41,390 nt of DNA from CAYNFT01 sp964396535 (GCA_964396535.1 CAYNFT010000007.1:1-41390); one strand, 5' to 3'. Counted from the stretch's first letter, positions 26,001 to 33,471 are shown. Notes: generated by a model not told the origin, from the sequence alone. Made by a program: numbers and translations.

Positions 26001-26738
26001 CTCCTGGATGTTTCTCCCCTCAAAAAGTTCAAAAACCGTTGTCTTTGATACTGTTTCTGCTGCGTTATGGTTATGGCTGAGCTGGTTAACCAGGCTGACC
26101 ATAGTGTCTGCTACCTCAGAAATCATGACGTACTCTGGAACTTGAGTTCTTGAAATCGTACCGTCGTCTCCACCAATTTCAAGAATGTCCCCTTCTTCCA
26201 GCCCGGAGACATCATCAAGGAATAGATTCTTGTCCCCGCTTTTAACAGCGTAGGTTAGCTGGGTAGAGAAGACAGAAACCGCCTCACCATTAATGATATG
26301 GGGCTGAGCCTGGAAAATCCCGTCTCTATTGATATTCAGACTGTAGGTATCTGTAAGCTTGGCTGGCGTGGCCAGTATGTTTGTCTCGGTCTCAAATGTG
26401 GTTTCGCCAGCGGCGGCCTGTGTTCTTTTCGGTATGAGCACGTTTTCGGAGGTTCCCTTGGAGAGCAAGAAAGTCAGCGGAACTCTGGCTGGTTGAGCCG
26501 GGATAAGTTTTATCCCGAGCATATCGAGGAAGGCGATGAAGTTCTTATCAGGTACTTTGTTCAACCTGCGGATGGAGGTCTCCAGCATATGGGCAAAGAG
26601 CTTCAGCAGGGCAGTACCCGGGCTTTTTTCGCCGCTGGCCGCCCATTCCGGTATATAGAAGGGCACCAGAGCTCGCGCCTCTTTGAGGATATCTTGAAAC
26701 TCGCTATCGTTGATATTTGGTACCGGCGTTTGTTCCAC
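23031..26738 (-). CDS. Large eCIS baseplate J-like protein (Afp11-type) with HhH insertion
   Basis: At 1235 residues this is the largest gene of the cluster. The N-terminus FYIPEWAASGEKSPGTALLK and the C-terminal J domain (NRAVTREDFEWLAKQASPNI, EGWDFGKAPCLSDFFALFEN) are those of the first wedge protein. Between them lie several beta-rich domains with recurring WEYWNGKGWTVIN- and YWIRVRI-type segments. Unusual is an insertion at about residues 433-500: HGIGPTFTQALKGAGINTVD followed by QLLERSD and a helix. This is a helix-hairpin-helix motif normally seen in nucleic-acid-binding or scaffold proteins. The start is three bases after the gp25 stop. Confidence 0.88.
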   Translation of the reverse strand: MEQTPVPNINDSEFQDILKEARALVPFYIPEWAASGEKSPGTALLKLFAHMLETSIRRLNKVPDKNFIAFLDMLGIKLIPAQPARVPLTFLLSKGTSENVLIPKRTQAAAGETTFETETNILATPAKLTDTYSLNINRDGIFQAQPHIINGEAVSVFSTQLTYAVKSGDKNLFLDDVSGLEEGDILEIGGDDGTISRTQVPEYVMISEVADTMVSLVNQLSHNHNAAETVSKTTVFELFEGRNIQEHILYLGHKDLFNIKPPEGSKSSLSLTFTIQGAAEQKPSLEWSHWGENKETETDEWLTIAVTDDISGLTENGVVTLDIENEIKETEVNGIKSRWLRARVKGALLKNGKLPVIDKVSVGIDNTLSSPDMAFHNDVPLDLTLQNNGNFKEDLYPFGKKPRLMDTFYLGSKEAFSKKGATITLNFNVSAGSIIPVENIHGIGPTFTQALKGAGINTVDQLLERSDTELMRILHTSMRNRVLNILSAAKKAFVEASRLGSSKAQTGGTASSVQSSSNDDELALSWEYWNGKGWTVINDVTDSTTKFTSDGTVTFDCPPDIEATQVSGQESYWIRVRIASGDYGKELVYQNNQWVPNDINPPRFSKITVKYSLQPQDLEDCLIYNNLKYVDVTEESKISGKTFQPFQALDEEHHTLYLGFDKKIESGPISVFLAIEEPQYIAETPPRIVWEHFAQGEEGGEWHRLQVLDKTKSLSRSGTIEFIVPDDSIACSQFGQNLYWIRAVDADDRFQSPAQVYTDVLKIAKQAYMFRPTQYRYGFPTFASKYSLPESSGYSYLASTREVKQEEVLEPCPPSHLVAFHPLWAAPGAIPEYSPNPRIEGIYLNTTLALQIELMKDEILGSSDGEAEQTFTLTKVPVTSDEIWVNEFNALSEDEIKDIVDEEELEVEKVEDDKGNTTEFWIKWTAVDDLLSSTRDDRHYEIDRISGTINFGDGTHGAIPPIGTDNIKADYWVGGGKSGNVDSSKITSLKTSVPFVDKVSNPVAAAGGSDTEEVEKVLERGPQLIRHRNRAVTREDFEWLAKQASPNIARAKCLPNFDNKGEHTAGWVTVIIVPESEAEQPTPTLELKSQTETYLKDCTANTVVSPERLQVSEPVYVEVNVEVSIVTTSIDAVPVIESEALSQLEEFLHPLTGGFEGEGWDFGKAPCLSDFFALFENITDVDHVEKLEVKVKAGEKQTLSELTITPDEPGEIEMPPYTLVYSGEHKITVTYEKES

Positions 26739-26741
26739 TTG

Positions 26742-27137
26742 CTATGTCCCTTCTGTTAGATAGAATGGGTAAACCAGGTTAAATTCGTTATTCGTAGCCC
26801 TTACTGTGTAATCAATGCTTATCATTAGCTGTCCTTCGTCTACTTTCTCCGTGGAGACGCTGACATCCTTAATCTCTATCCTCGGCTCCCACATAGTCAG
26901 GGCTTCTCTAACGCTGGATTCGATTAAGCCGATATTCGCCGTGTTAATCGCAGCGAAGACAAAGTCGTGGATGCCGCACCCGAAGTCAGGCCTCATTACC
27001 CTCTCGCCTTTGGCAGTACTCAGTATAATCCAGATAGCTTCCTTGATGTCTTGCTCATGTTCAGACATCTCTATCTCTCCTTGAGAGTCGACACCTACCG
27101 GGAATTTCCATCCCTTTCCCAGGAACTCTCTTGCCAT
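26742..27137 (-). CDS. gp25-like baseplate protein (Afp9-type)
   Basis: The 131-residue protein has the GPW/gp25 fold signature: KGWKFPVGVD at the N-terminus, EHEQDIKEAIWIILSTAKGE, then RVMRPDFGCGIHDFVF, where the EPR-like/RPDFG core of the family lies. In contractile systems gp25 joins the baseplate hub with the first sheath ring. The ATG at 27137 has AAGGAG upstream, making it preferable to a longer frame. It lies 14 bases after the PAAR gene. Confidence 0.9.
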   Translation of the reverse strand: MAREFLGKGWKFPVGVDSQGEIEMSEHEQDIKEAIWIILSTAKGERVMRPDFGCGIHDFVFAAINTANIGLIESSVREALTMWEPRIEIKDVSVSTEKVDEGQLMISIDYTVRATNNEFNLVYPFYLTEGT

Positions 27138-27151
27138 TGCTTGTCTCCTTG

Positions 27152-27445
27152 CTAGGCAATAATTACCGTCGGGCATCCCATAACGATTGAATTGGGAGGA
27201 CCGCTTTCTGTAATAATATCCCCCTGTCTGGCTGCCGGGAGGCCATTAATCAGAACGGTGGGGCTGCCCATAGCTACCACTCCACCCACATGGGGTACGA
27301 GAGCAGTGACAAGAGGGCAGGTGTGCATATCAGCCGTCGCCCGCCAGGCAGGCATGCTGCCGATTAGCACGTTGGCACTGCCGGGACCAGGACTAAGCGG
27401 CGTCCCGTGAGCAGTCGCATCTCCCATTCTTGCCGCAGGTGGCAT
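27152..27445 (-). CDS. PAAR spike-tip protein (Afp10-type)
   Basis: A 97-residue PAAR protein begins with PPAARMGDATAHGTPLSPGP and repeats the PxVLINGLPAARQGD pattern, ending in SIVMGCPTVIIA. It forms the zinc-stabilised cone at the tip of the spike. No toxin domain is fused. It follows the spike gene by 11 bases, the same order as in type VI and eCIS loci. Confidence 0.92.
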   Translation of the reverse strand: MPPAARMGDATAHGTPLSPGPGSANVLIGSMPAWRATADMHTCPLVTALVPHVGGVVAMGSPTVLINGLPAARQGDIITESGPPNSIVMGCPTVIIA

Positions 27446-27456
27446 TGTCTCCTCCT

Positions 27457-28110
27457 CTAATTAATCTGGATAAGCGCTCCTTGAAGAGTGAGCGTTGCTC
27501 CAGCCTTGATAGTCATGGTCGTGCCCGACTCAATCTCTATCGTCTGGGCTTTAATCTTCAACTGCATTGCGCTTTCGATATTAATATTGTTGGCTACAGA
27601 GTCTATCTTAATAGAATTACCTCCTGATTTATCCGTAATCTCTATCTTTTCCCCACCTGAGGCATCGTCCATAAGAATTGTGTGCCCGGCGTTGGTATGT
27701 ATCTCAATCTTCTCCTGTGCCTGAGTGTCATCGAAAACTATCTCGTGACCACTCCTTGACTTTATCTTGCGGATGTTGTTCTGACCATCCGAATTTGTCT
27801 CTGGTGGTGCATCTTCACCGTTCCATAAAGCGCCCAGTACATAGGGATTGTTGATGTCGCCATGGTCAAAAGCCACCAGCACCTCATCACCAACCTCAGG
27901 GAGAAAATAAGTGCCACGGTCATTTCCTGCCATCAAGGTTGCAATGCGAGCCCAGTAGCTTTCATCTTCATCGCCACGCCAGGGAAAAGTAACCCTTACC
28001 CTGCCCATTCCTTCGGGGTCCTGGTTGTTGGTGACAAGGCCAATAACCACTCCTGATATTATGTTATCCCTGGGTTGCTGGGAATCCTGAAAAATATTGA
28101 ATGTGCTCAT
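27457..28110 (-). CDS. gpV/gp5-like spike protein (OB-fold plus beta-helix)
   Basis: The 217-residue protein has a phage baseplate V / gp5 OB-fold at about residues 20-95 (VIGLVTNNQDPEGMGRVRVT, YFLPEVGDEVLVAFDHGD, NPYVLGALWNG). A repetitive C-terminal part with alternating I/K/E pattern (KIKAQTIEIESGTTMTIKAG) forms the triple beta-helix needle. It overlaps the gpD gene by four bases (ATGA). In Afp/PVC these two halves are one protein (Afp8), whereas here they are separate genes. Confidence 0.92.
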   Translation of the reverse strand: MSTFNIFQDSQQPRDNIISGVVIGLVTNNQDPEGMGRVRVTFPWRGDEDESYWARIATLMAGNDRGTYFLPEVGDEVLVAFDHGDINNPYVLGALWNGEDAPPETNSDGQNNIRKIKSRSGHEIVFDDTQAQEKIEIHTNAGHTILMDDASGGEKIEITDKSGGNSIKIDSVANNINIESAMQLKIKAQTIEIESGTTMTIKAGATLTLQGALIQIN

Positions 28111-29177
28111 ATTGTGTTTTCCTTTACATTGAAAGTCATCATATAGCCAGCATTGCTTATTGTGTGGGTGGTGCGTTCTATGTAGTATTTCTTGCTGAAC
28201 TTTTTTCCAACACCTTTTAACTCGATATTCTCGCCAACCCGTATTTCAGGAATGCCGATGCAGTTAGCACTACCGCTAACAAGTCCCTCTGATAATCTGT
28301 TAAGAATCGAAAGTGCCAGATTATCAGCTTCCTGCTGGGTAAACACAGGCCTATCCATAATCCTCTCTTCCACTGTGCCATAAGTCTCTTCTACGATATC
28401 GCCACCACTTTGGCGGCCACTCTGCCTCGCCTCTTCGCTGCCACGTCTGGCTCTGCCAACAATTTCCTCTTTAGCGCTGGGATTCCACCCTCGCACGGTT
28501 ACCTCGCTGACCTGATTGGCGGTGTTGAGTTCGGGACTAAAGCTGAGCAAAGCGCTACCATATTCAAGGCTCATTATGGCGCTCCTGTCTCTTCTGGGTC
28601 TCTGGAAATAGAGAGTTCTCTCCTTGACCAGAAATTCGAAGAAATTACGCTCTGCCAGGCTTTTGATAAAATCGTAGTCTGTTTGTCTGTTCTGCACAAT
28701 ATGGGGATGAACCGTATCCGTCGTTTCTATCTGGGTGCTCAGTTTATGCTTGGCTTCACTGGCAATCATCTGGACCACTTCACTGTCTTTCTTATCTCGA
28801 AAAGACCTCTGCTTGCGCACCCTGGTGAACTGGTGAGACAGGTCATAGCCGCTTATCTCCAGTTGCGGAGAGCCGTCCGAAGGGAAACTTGGACTTAACG
28901 ATATAACCTCGCCAATTATCATAGTAGATAGTTTGTCTACATAGCCCATTTTGATGGTAATTTCTTTGCCCGGTTCAAAAAGACCGTTGTCAATCCATTT
29001 TGGCCCGGGGTCGTTTACGGTAATGGAGAACCTGTCAGCTCCATCAAGTACGTCCTCGAAATGAACTCGAGTCATCTCGACATAATGTTCTGTTGCGATG
29101 TCCTTACCATCGACGAGTACCTGGTAGCTGGGGGCGTAAAAATTTTTATATTGTTTGGCGATACCCAGATAGGTCAT
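28107..29177 (-). CDS. gpD-like hub protein (VgrG N-terminal half)
   Basis: The 356-residue protein matches the phage late control gene D family: DGADRFSITVNDPGPKWIDN, GKEITIKMGYVDKLSTMIIG and a C-terminal half with YDFIKSLAERNFFEFLVKER and VGENIELKGVGKKFSKKYYI. It makes the gp27-like ring on top of the spike. It is coupled to the gpV gene by a 4-base overlap and starts four bases after the LysM gene. Confidence 0.9.
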   Translation of the reverse strand: MTYLGIAKQYKNFYAPSYQVLVDGKDIATEHYVEMTRVHFEDVLDGADRFSITVNDPGPKWIDNGLFEPGKEITIKMGYVDKLSTMIIGEVISLSPSFPSDGSPQLEISGYDLSHQFTRVRKQRSFRDKKDSEVVQMIASEAKHKLSTQIETTDTVHPHIVQNRQTDYDFIKSLAERNFFEFLVKERTLYFQRPRRDRSAIMSLEYGSALLSFSPELNTANQVSEVTVRGWNPSAKEEIVGRARRGSEEARQSGRQSGGDIVEETYGTVEERIMDRPVFTQQEADNLALSILNRLSEGLVSGSANCIGIPEIRVGENIELKGVGKKFSKKYYIERTTHTISNAGYMMTFNVKENTI

Positions 29178-29181
29178 TCCG

Positions 29182-29850
29182 TCACTCCAGAGGGGGGATT
29201 ACCAGCTCAATACCCGGTTCCAGTATTCGAGGATTATCAATATCATTAGCCTTGGCTATCGACCGCCAGGAAGCCGGGTCGCCATATTCCTTGGCAGCGA
29301 TGGACTGCAGGCTTTCTCCCTCTTTGACTTGCCATGTTTTCGTCCTGTCCGCAGATTGGCGTGCGGCTTCTTTCAGTTGCGTTTCATATTCCTTGTATTC
29401 TTTCAGAGTAACACTCAGCGTTGCTCTTACCGGTATTCCTTCGGGTAGAAACATGGTAAACCTTTTATTTATCCTTTCAATGATACAGGGGAAAATGTAA
29501 GTTCCCCAGATAAACTGGCAAATGGGAGGTGCATGAAGGTCGGAATCAATGTCCATCAATCCCTTGGCTTTGCCTGGCAGCTTACTGAATGTACTTCCTG
29601 AATCCCAGCCGGTGATACGGTCGGTATAAAGGCGCACGTCTGTTTTTTCTTCATAGGTATCGAAGAAGAGGTCCATAGTTATAGTCCGAGAACCACCCCT
29701 CACAAACTGAAATGTCGAGGCGGATAGCCCGGGGATATTCACCTCGGTAAACTGATTGGTTCGTTCAACAGTGAATTCAGAGGGATTAAAGAGGAAGGGA
29801 ACAATCAGGGCAGGATTATCTTTTCTGGTTAGAAAGGCTTTTACCAACAT
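29182..29850 (-). CDS. LysM-containing baseplate protein (Afp7-type)
   Basis: The 222-residue protein starts with FNPSEFTVERTNQFTEVNIP and a beta-rich domain like T4 gp53/Afp7. It ends with a LysM domain (WQVKEGESLQSIAAKEYGDP, then IAKANDIDNPRILEPGIEL). In contractile particles this protein connects hub and tube base, and the LysM helps assembly rather than cell-wall binding. The start is three bases after the preceding unknown gene. Confidence 0.88.
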   Translation of the reverse strand: MLVKAFLTRKDNPALIVPFLFNPSEFTVERTNQFTEVNIPGLSASTFQFVRGGSRTITMDLFFDTYEEKTDVRLYTDRITGWDSGSTFSKLPGKAKGLMDIDSDLHAPPICQFIWGTYIFPCIIERINKRFTMFLPEGIPVRATLSVTLKEYKEYETQLKEAARQSADRTKTWQVKEGESLQSIAAKEYGDPASWRSIAKANDIDNPRILEPGIELVIPPLE

Positions 29851-29853
29851 GGC

Positions 29854-31176
29854 CTATAAACCCCTCCTTTCCCTCTCTATTTTTACTCTCCTCTCAAATA
29901 GGCGATATACTTCTTCTGTAAGGCGCTCGATATCAATTTTTGGTTGTGGGGGTTGTTTGGTGGCAACCTCTTTCTCGATAACCTGAGTCTCTCTTATTAT
30001 TTGAGGGTTTTCCCTGGAGGTGATTGTCTCCATCGCGGGATAGGTGCGGTATGCTGGTTCTATCTTCGTCAGCTTCAATACGTTGAGTTGGGAACCCTCA
30101 GCAGCCTCTCTTTGAGCAGCCTCTCTTTGAACAGCCTCTCTTTGAGTAGCAACTCTTTGAATCGGTTCCACTCCTTGAGTGGCAGTGGGTACTAATGTCA
30201 AGGAGCGTGCCTGTCTGCTACTTGCAGAATCGACCCTATCAGTGGTTAACCTTGAGTATCCGGGTGTTTCCTCCCTCTCGCCTTTTGTCTTTGGCAGGGG
30301 AGCTACCAGCGGTGCCGTAATCCGTCTGACAGTTACAGGCGATTCTGTAATCTGCCTGGTAGTTACAAGCGGTACCGTAATCCGCGTGGCGGCTACAAGC
30401 GATTCTGTAATCTGCCTGGTAGTTACAAGCGGTACCGTAATCCGCCCGGCGGCTACAAGCGATTCTGTAATTCGCCTGGCAGCAGGAGAAATTGCTGATT
30501 CCCTGGCTATGTGAATAATAGTGGGTAGCTGATAGCTTAATAACATGGGATTATACCGGACGGTCAGCAGGAGCGGAACAAGCGTTTCCGAAAACTTCTG
30601 CCTTTTCTCTTCCGGTGAAATTCCATTTGTCTGTTCAGTAACCGGTCGACTCGTTTCGCTTAAGACTGATTGAGTGTAAGTTGATACTTGTGACCGGTCT
30701 CTGCTTTCATATAGCTGGTCCCTTTCGCGATGTAACTGAATAATTGCTCTAGATAGCGAGAGCAATGATGTAACCGGCGAGGCAAAGGTGCCCCCGGGCT
30801 GGAAGAAGTAGGACCTTTGCATAGTTATAGCCAGCTTCTTCAGTGTCTCATCCAGAAGCCTGCTCTGCGACTGGAAAATATGTTGCTGTTCACTGAAGTT
30901 AAGCAGAAAATTCAATATAAGGCTGACGGGCTGGTTTATCTTATCTGTCATTGACTCAATGCGTTGCGTTGTGATTTCCCGTCTTATCGAGAAAAAGGGC
31001 ATAGCATATATCAGCTCAATCCACCTGCCCAGCAAGGGAATGATTCCTCCTGTTGAGATGAGTGGATGGAAATGTTGAACGAATGAGCCAAATCCTGCAT
31101 GCCGTCTTATTATCTGGCGGGAAAAACCATCACTGGTTACCGCTATTGGTTTTTCTGAAGATATCGGTTCCTTCAC
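29854..31176 (-). CDS. Unknown repeat-rich eCIS protein
   Basis: The 440-residue protein lies between the second tube gene and the LysM gene. Its N-terminal half is mostly helical. The middle carries about six 10-residue units of the pattern RITVPLVTTRQITESLVA, followed by a QREAA repeat. The last 30 residues (IERLTEEVYRLFERRVKIER) form a charged helix of a type seen at the end of proteins in the same slot of other eCIS loci. Function is unknown. No separate tape-measure gene (Afp14-type) was recognised in the locus, so this protein is one candidate for setting tube length, although it could equally be a baseplate or chaperone component. Confidence 0.7.
   Translation of the reverse strand: MKEPISSEKPIAVTSDGFSRQIIRRHAGFGSFVQHFHPLISTGGIIPLLGRWIELIYAMPFFSIRREITTQRIESMTDKINQPVSLILNFLLNFSEQQHIFQSQSRLLDETLKKLAITMQRSYFFQPGGTFASPVTSLLSLSRAIIQLHRERDQLYESRDRSQVSTYTQSVLSETSRPVTEQTNGISPEEKRQKFSETLVPLLLTVRYNPMLLSYQLPTIIHIARESAISPAARRITESLVAAGRITVPLVTTRQITESLVAATRITVPLVTTRQITESPVTVRRITAPLVAPLPKTKGEREETPGYSRLTTDRVDSASSRQARSLTLVPTATQGVEPIQRVATQREAVQREAAQREAAEGSQLNVLKLTKIEPAYRTYPAMETITSRENPQIIRETQVIEKEVATKQPPQPKIDIERLTEEVYRLFERRVKIERERRGL
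30102..30161 (-). repeat. Four 15-bp repeats encoding QREAA units
   Basis: On the plus strand CAGCCTCTCTTTGAG occurs at 30102, 30117 and 30132 with one mismatch, and a diverged copy at 30147. They encode five-residue units in the unknown 440-residue protein. Confidence 0.8.
30301..30480 (-). repeat. Three 60-bp repeats (30-bp subunits) encoding 10-residue units
   Basis: Three consecutive 60-bp units, each made of two related 30-bp halves, are almost identical (AGTTACAAGCGGTACCGTAA recurs every 60 bases). They encode ITVPLV / ITESLV alternation in the 440-residue protein. Length variation between strains is expected. Confidence 0.8.
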
Positions 31177-31180
31177 TATT

Positions 31181-31615
31181 TTACGCCTTCTTGATTCCGT
31201 TATGTACTAATTCTATGGATTCGAGGGCTACTGCACTGTTTTCCGCCCTCAAATCGGGTCCAGTCCATTTTGCCGGATAAGCATCAATGAAGTTCCATCT
31301 CCAGGTTTCATTCGCTTCGCTATCCAGCAATACGATGTAACCGCTTCTTCTTTCAATCTTGCCACTCACCACATCTTGATGCCATTTCCAGAGGACATCA
31401 GAATCTGTAATGCCCCTCTTGAGTATAATGTTTTGGTAGGTGGTTTCCTTGGGCAGCCTGTGGACATAGTCATTGACCCCTCCCTCCCGGTAGTCTTCAA
31501 TCTGTGTGTCAGCCTGAAGGCCGGAGACTTCAGAAAAGCCGGCTACCACCAGGCCGTCAACCTCGACCAGGAATCTGTAGCTTAGATAGGGGTCATTTCT
31601 TTCACCTACTGGCAT
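31181..31615 (-). CDS. eCIS tube protein 2 (gp19-like, probable baseplate-proximal tube)
   Basis: The 144-residue protein is a T4 gp19-like tail tube protein: NDPYLSYRFLVEVDGLVVAG, FSEVSGLQ, YREGGVNDYVHRLPK, ILKRGITDSDVLWKWHQDV and a C-terminal ESIELVHNG. It is about as similar in layout to the other tube protein (34046-34489) as Afp1 is to Afp5. Its place next to the baseplate genes suggests the Afp5-like ring that connects spike and tube. GAGGAGGAAAG precedes the ATG. Confidence 0.92.
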   Translation of the reverse strand: MPVGERNDPYLSYRFLVEVDGLVVAGFSEVSGLQADTQIEDYREGGVNDYVHRLPKETTYQNIILKRGITDSDVLWKWHQDVVSGKIERRSGYIVLLDSEANETWRWNFIDAYPAKWTGPDLRAENSAVALESIELVHNGIKKA

Positions 31616-31725
31616 CTTTCCTCCTCAAGGTCAATAGTTTCATTCGAGTGAGTCGCTACATCTACATCGCTTAGCTGCTTCTCACTTTTCCCGTGTCTTT
31701 GAACCTTAAAGGCTTATCCTATTTT

Positions 31726-31944
31726 TCAACGTCCATGAAAGATTTTACATTCTCTACTAGTCTTATCGACATAAACAGAAAAATGAGAGCCCGCCCCCAG
31801 TATTCCAGGTAAATCTCGTTTGAAAGAAATCTCCCATCCTTCATGTACATCTTCAGGATAAACTTGAAATTTCTCTACATCATATCCCGCATTGAGAGCT
31901 TCCTTTTTGGCAATGGATATAGCCTCATCTCGAGAAACTTCCAT
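31726..31944 (-). CDS. Small PepSY/NTF2-immunity-like protein, candidate immunity factor
   Basis: The 72-residue protein (from ATG 31944; a longer frame overlaps the preceding gene) begins SRDEAISIAKKEALNAGYDV and ends FSVYVDKTSRECKIFHGR. This alpha-beta-beta layout with a final 'VYVDK-T-G/E' strand resembles small PepSY-like or NTF2-like immunity proteins, though I cannot fix the family. It starts 14 bases after the candidate effector gene, with AGGTGAGG upstream, so the two are made together. By position it could protect the producer from that effector. No signal peptide is seen. Confidence 0.55.
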   Translation of the reverse strand: MEVSRDEAISIAKKEALNAGYDVEKFQVYPEDVHEGWEISFKRDLPGILGAGSHFSVYVDKTSRECKIFHGR

Positions 31945-31958
31945 AATCGAATCCTCAC

Positions 31959-32840
31959 CTAAAATGGGCACGGATGGCTGGTACCAGGGCAATGATTACC
32001 ACGGCGTGTCGTAGCTGTCGCTAATTCTGATCGTAGAGTAGTACAACAGGCGGCAGAAATTGGTTTCCCTTCACCGCATCCATTTTGTATGAGACTAGTT
32101 AAACAGCTAACTTCCCTCGTATAGGCATTACATTCTGTCCAATCACGTATTGAATTAACCCAGGTGCTCCAGCGTGACGCGCAATTTGCTCCTCCTGAGC
32201 TTACGCAAGTAGCATATTTGGCACAGCAAGCACTAATATCACCGACATGAACATCTTCATGCTGCTGGACACAATCTCCTGAACAATGTTCAGTAACGCT
32301 TGTCTGAGGAGTACCGGAGGATGTATCACACCATGTGCTCCCGCTTCCCTGATAAAGTTCTTCATATAGTCTATCTGCATCCTTTAAATTTAAATGGTAA
32401 AGTCTGTCATCTGGTGGACTAATTTCAGCTCCTTCAGGGCAACGATACGACTGAGCCAATCTTATGTAATTCGGAAGTGATTCTGTTTCTTTCATCTCCT
32501 TAAATAGTGGGAACTTCATTCGTGAAATTGAGTCTTGAGCAGACATAGGTTCGCTTTGTTTTTTCTCAATATTTTGTGACCTAGAAGCAGAAACTGCTCG
32601 CTGTACATATCTATTCCCATAGGTCTGCTGCATTTCAGTAAGAATCTGTGCTCTCTGGATTATATTTGTAGAATGAGAGAGATTCGTAACCAGCTGGCCA
32701 AATCTTTCCGGTGACTTAAATTCTGGACTCAAGTAGTTCTGCATCGGGGTGTCATATTTCGCCAGTTTCTCAGAGCTAGACTTTGCCTTGTCGTGGGTCT
32801 GACTTACCTCTCTCTTCTTTTCCATCTTAAGTTCCTTCAT
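31959..32840 (-). CDS. Candidate eCIS effector: Cys-rich HExxH metallopeptidase-like protein
   Basis: The 293-residue protein has a charged, cysteine-free N-terminal part of about 130 residues with ILTEMQQTYGNRYVQRAV at 66-83. This YGNxxVQR segment is found at the N-terminal side of many eCIS cargo proteins, often before DUF4157. The C-terminal part has 15 cysteines (first at 134, last at 291) and QQHEDVHVGD, whose HEDVH (194-198) fits the zinc-peptidase HExxH pattern; TECNAYTRE (236-243) could supply a third ligand. The likely role is cargo loaded into the particle that acts as a protease outside the producer, with disulfides for stability. It overlaps the upstream YkgJ-like gene by four bases (ATGA). 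Confidence 0.7.
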   Translation of the reverse strand: MKELKMEKKREVSQTHDKAKSSSEKLAKYDTPMQNYLSPEFKSPERFGQLVTNLSHSTNIIQRAQILTEMQQTYGNRYVQRAVSASRSQNIEKKQSEPMSAQDSISRMKFPLFKEMKETESLPNYIRLAQSYRCPEGAEISPPDDRLYHLNLKDADRLYEELYQGSGSTWCDTSSGTPQTSVTEHCSGDCVQQHEDVHVGDISACCAKYATCVSSGGANCASRWSTWVNSIRDWTECNAYTREVSCLTSLIQNGCGEGKPISAACCTTLRSELATATTRRGNHCPGTSHPCPF

Positions 32841-33442
32841 TTCGTACCCCCTTGCTCCGTAATATTCAGCGCTTCCGGGTTGATAATCCCCTTCTCAAAG
32901 TCAAGCCAGATGCGCTTATCTTTCCGGCAATCGTAAGCACGGCAGGGAACAGGTCTCTGTCCTCTGATGGTGCATAGGTAGGTGGTTCTATCTAAGTGAT
33001 AGCAGTATCCATCCTCACCCCTGGCAATCAAATAAGGCTTGCCCAGATTCCACCTCAATTTACCTTCCTCAATGTCCTGTCGAGAGAGGGCAAAACTCAT
33101 CTTGCAACAAGCTGCCTTGCAAAGATGGACTCTATTCTCGCAGTCTATTTGCACCTCACTCTCAAAGGTGTATTTATCCTGTTCTTTTTCCTGAAATACG
33201 GCTCCCATGCCAAGCTCTCGGAACTTCTCCACTAAACGGTTCGCTACGCTCACCTTTCGCTCATTCAATTCTTCTTCAGTTAAAATACCCTTTTCTATAA
33301 GGAGCTCGATAAGAGCATAGAGAAAAGAAGCTGCCTCCAGAACCTTACTCGTATTTACACCAAGTTGGTGGTGGACATAGCGTAAGCCGTCAACTATCTC
33401 CTCTCTTAGTTCTGTCAAGCCGTTTCGCGTTTCAACAACCAC
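32837..33442 (-). CDS. YkgJ-like Cys-cluster protein coupled to the effector gene
   Basis: The 201-residue protein has a helical N-terminal half (about residues 1-85, with LIELLIEKGILTEEELNERK). Its C-terminal half carries eight Cys (101, 108, 112, 113, 147, 157, 167, 172), including HLCKAACCKMSFALS and GYCYHL...CTIRGQRPVPCRAYDC. This is the pattern of the YkgJ/UPF0153 family, predicted to bind a zinc or iron-sulfur centre. Its stop overlaps the effector start (ATGA). It may help load, hold or metallate the Cys-rich effector, or be a conserved eCIS accessory factor; this is inference. Confidence 0.72.
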   Translation of the reverse strand: MVVETRNGLTELREEIVDGLRYVHHQLGVNTSKVLEAASFLYALIELLIEKGILTEEELNERKVSVANRLVEKFRELGMGAVFQEKEQDKYTFESEVQIDCENRVHLCKAACCKMSFALSRQDIEEGKLRWNLGKPYLIARGEDGYCYHLDRTTYLCTIRGQRPVPCRAYDCRKDKRIWLDFEKGIINPEALNITEQGGTK

Positions 33443-33471
33443 TTTCTACCCCATTTTGTTTCAAAGGCTAT

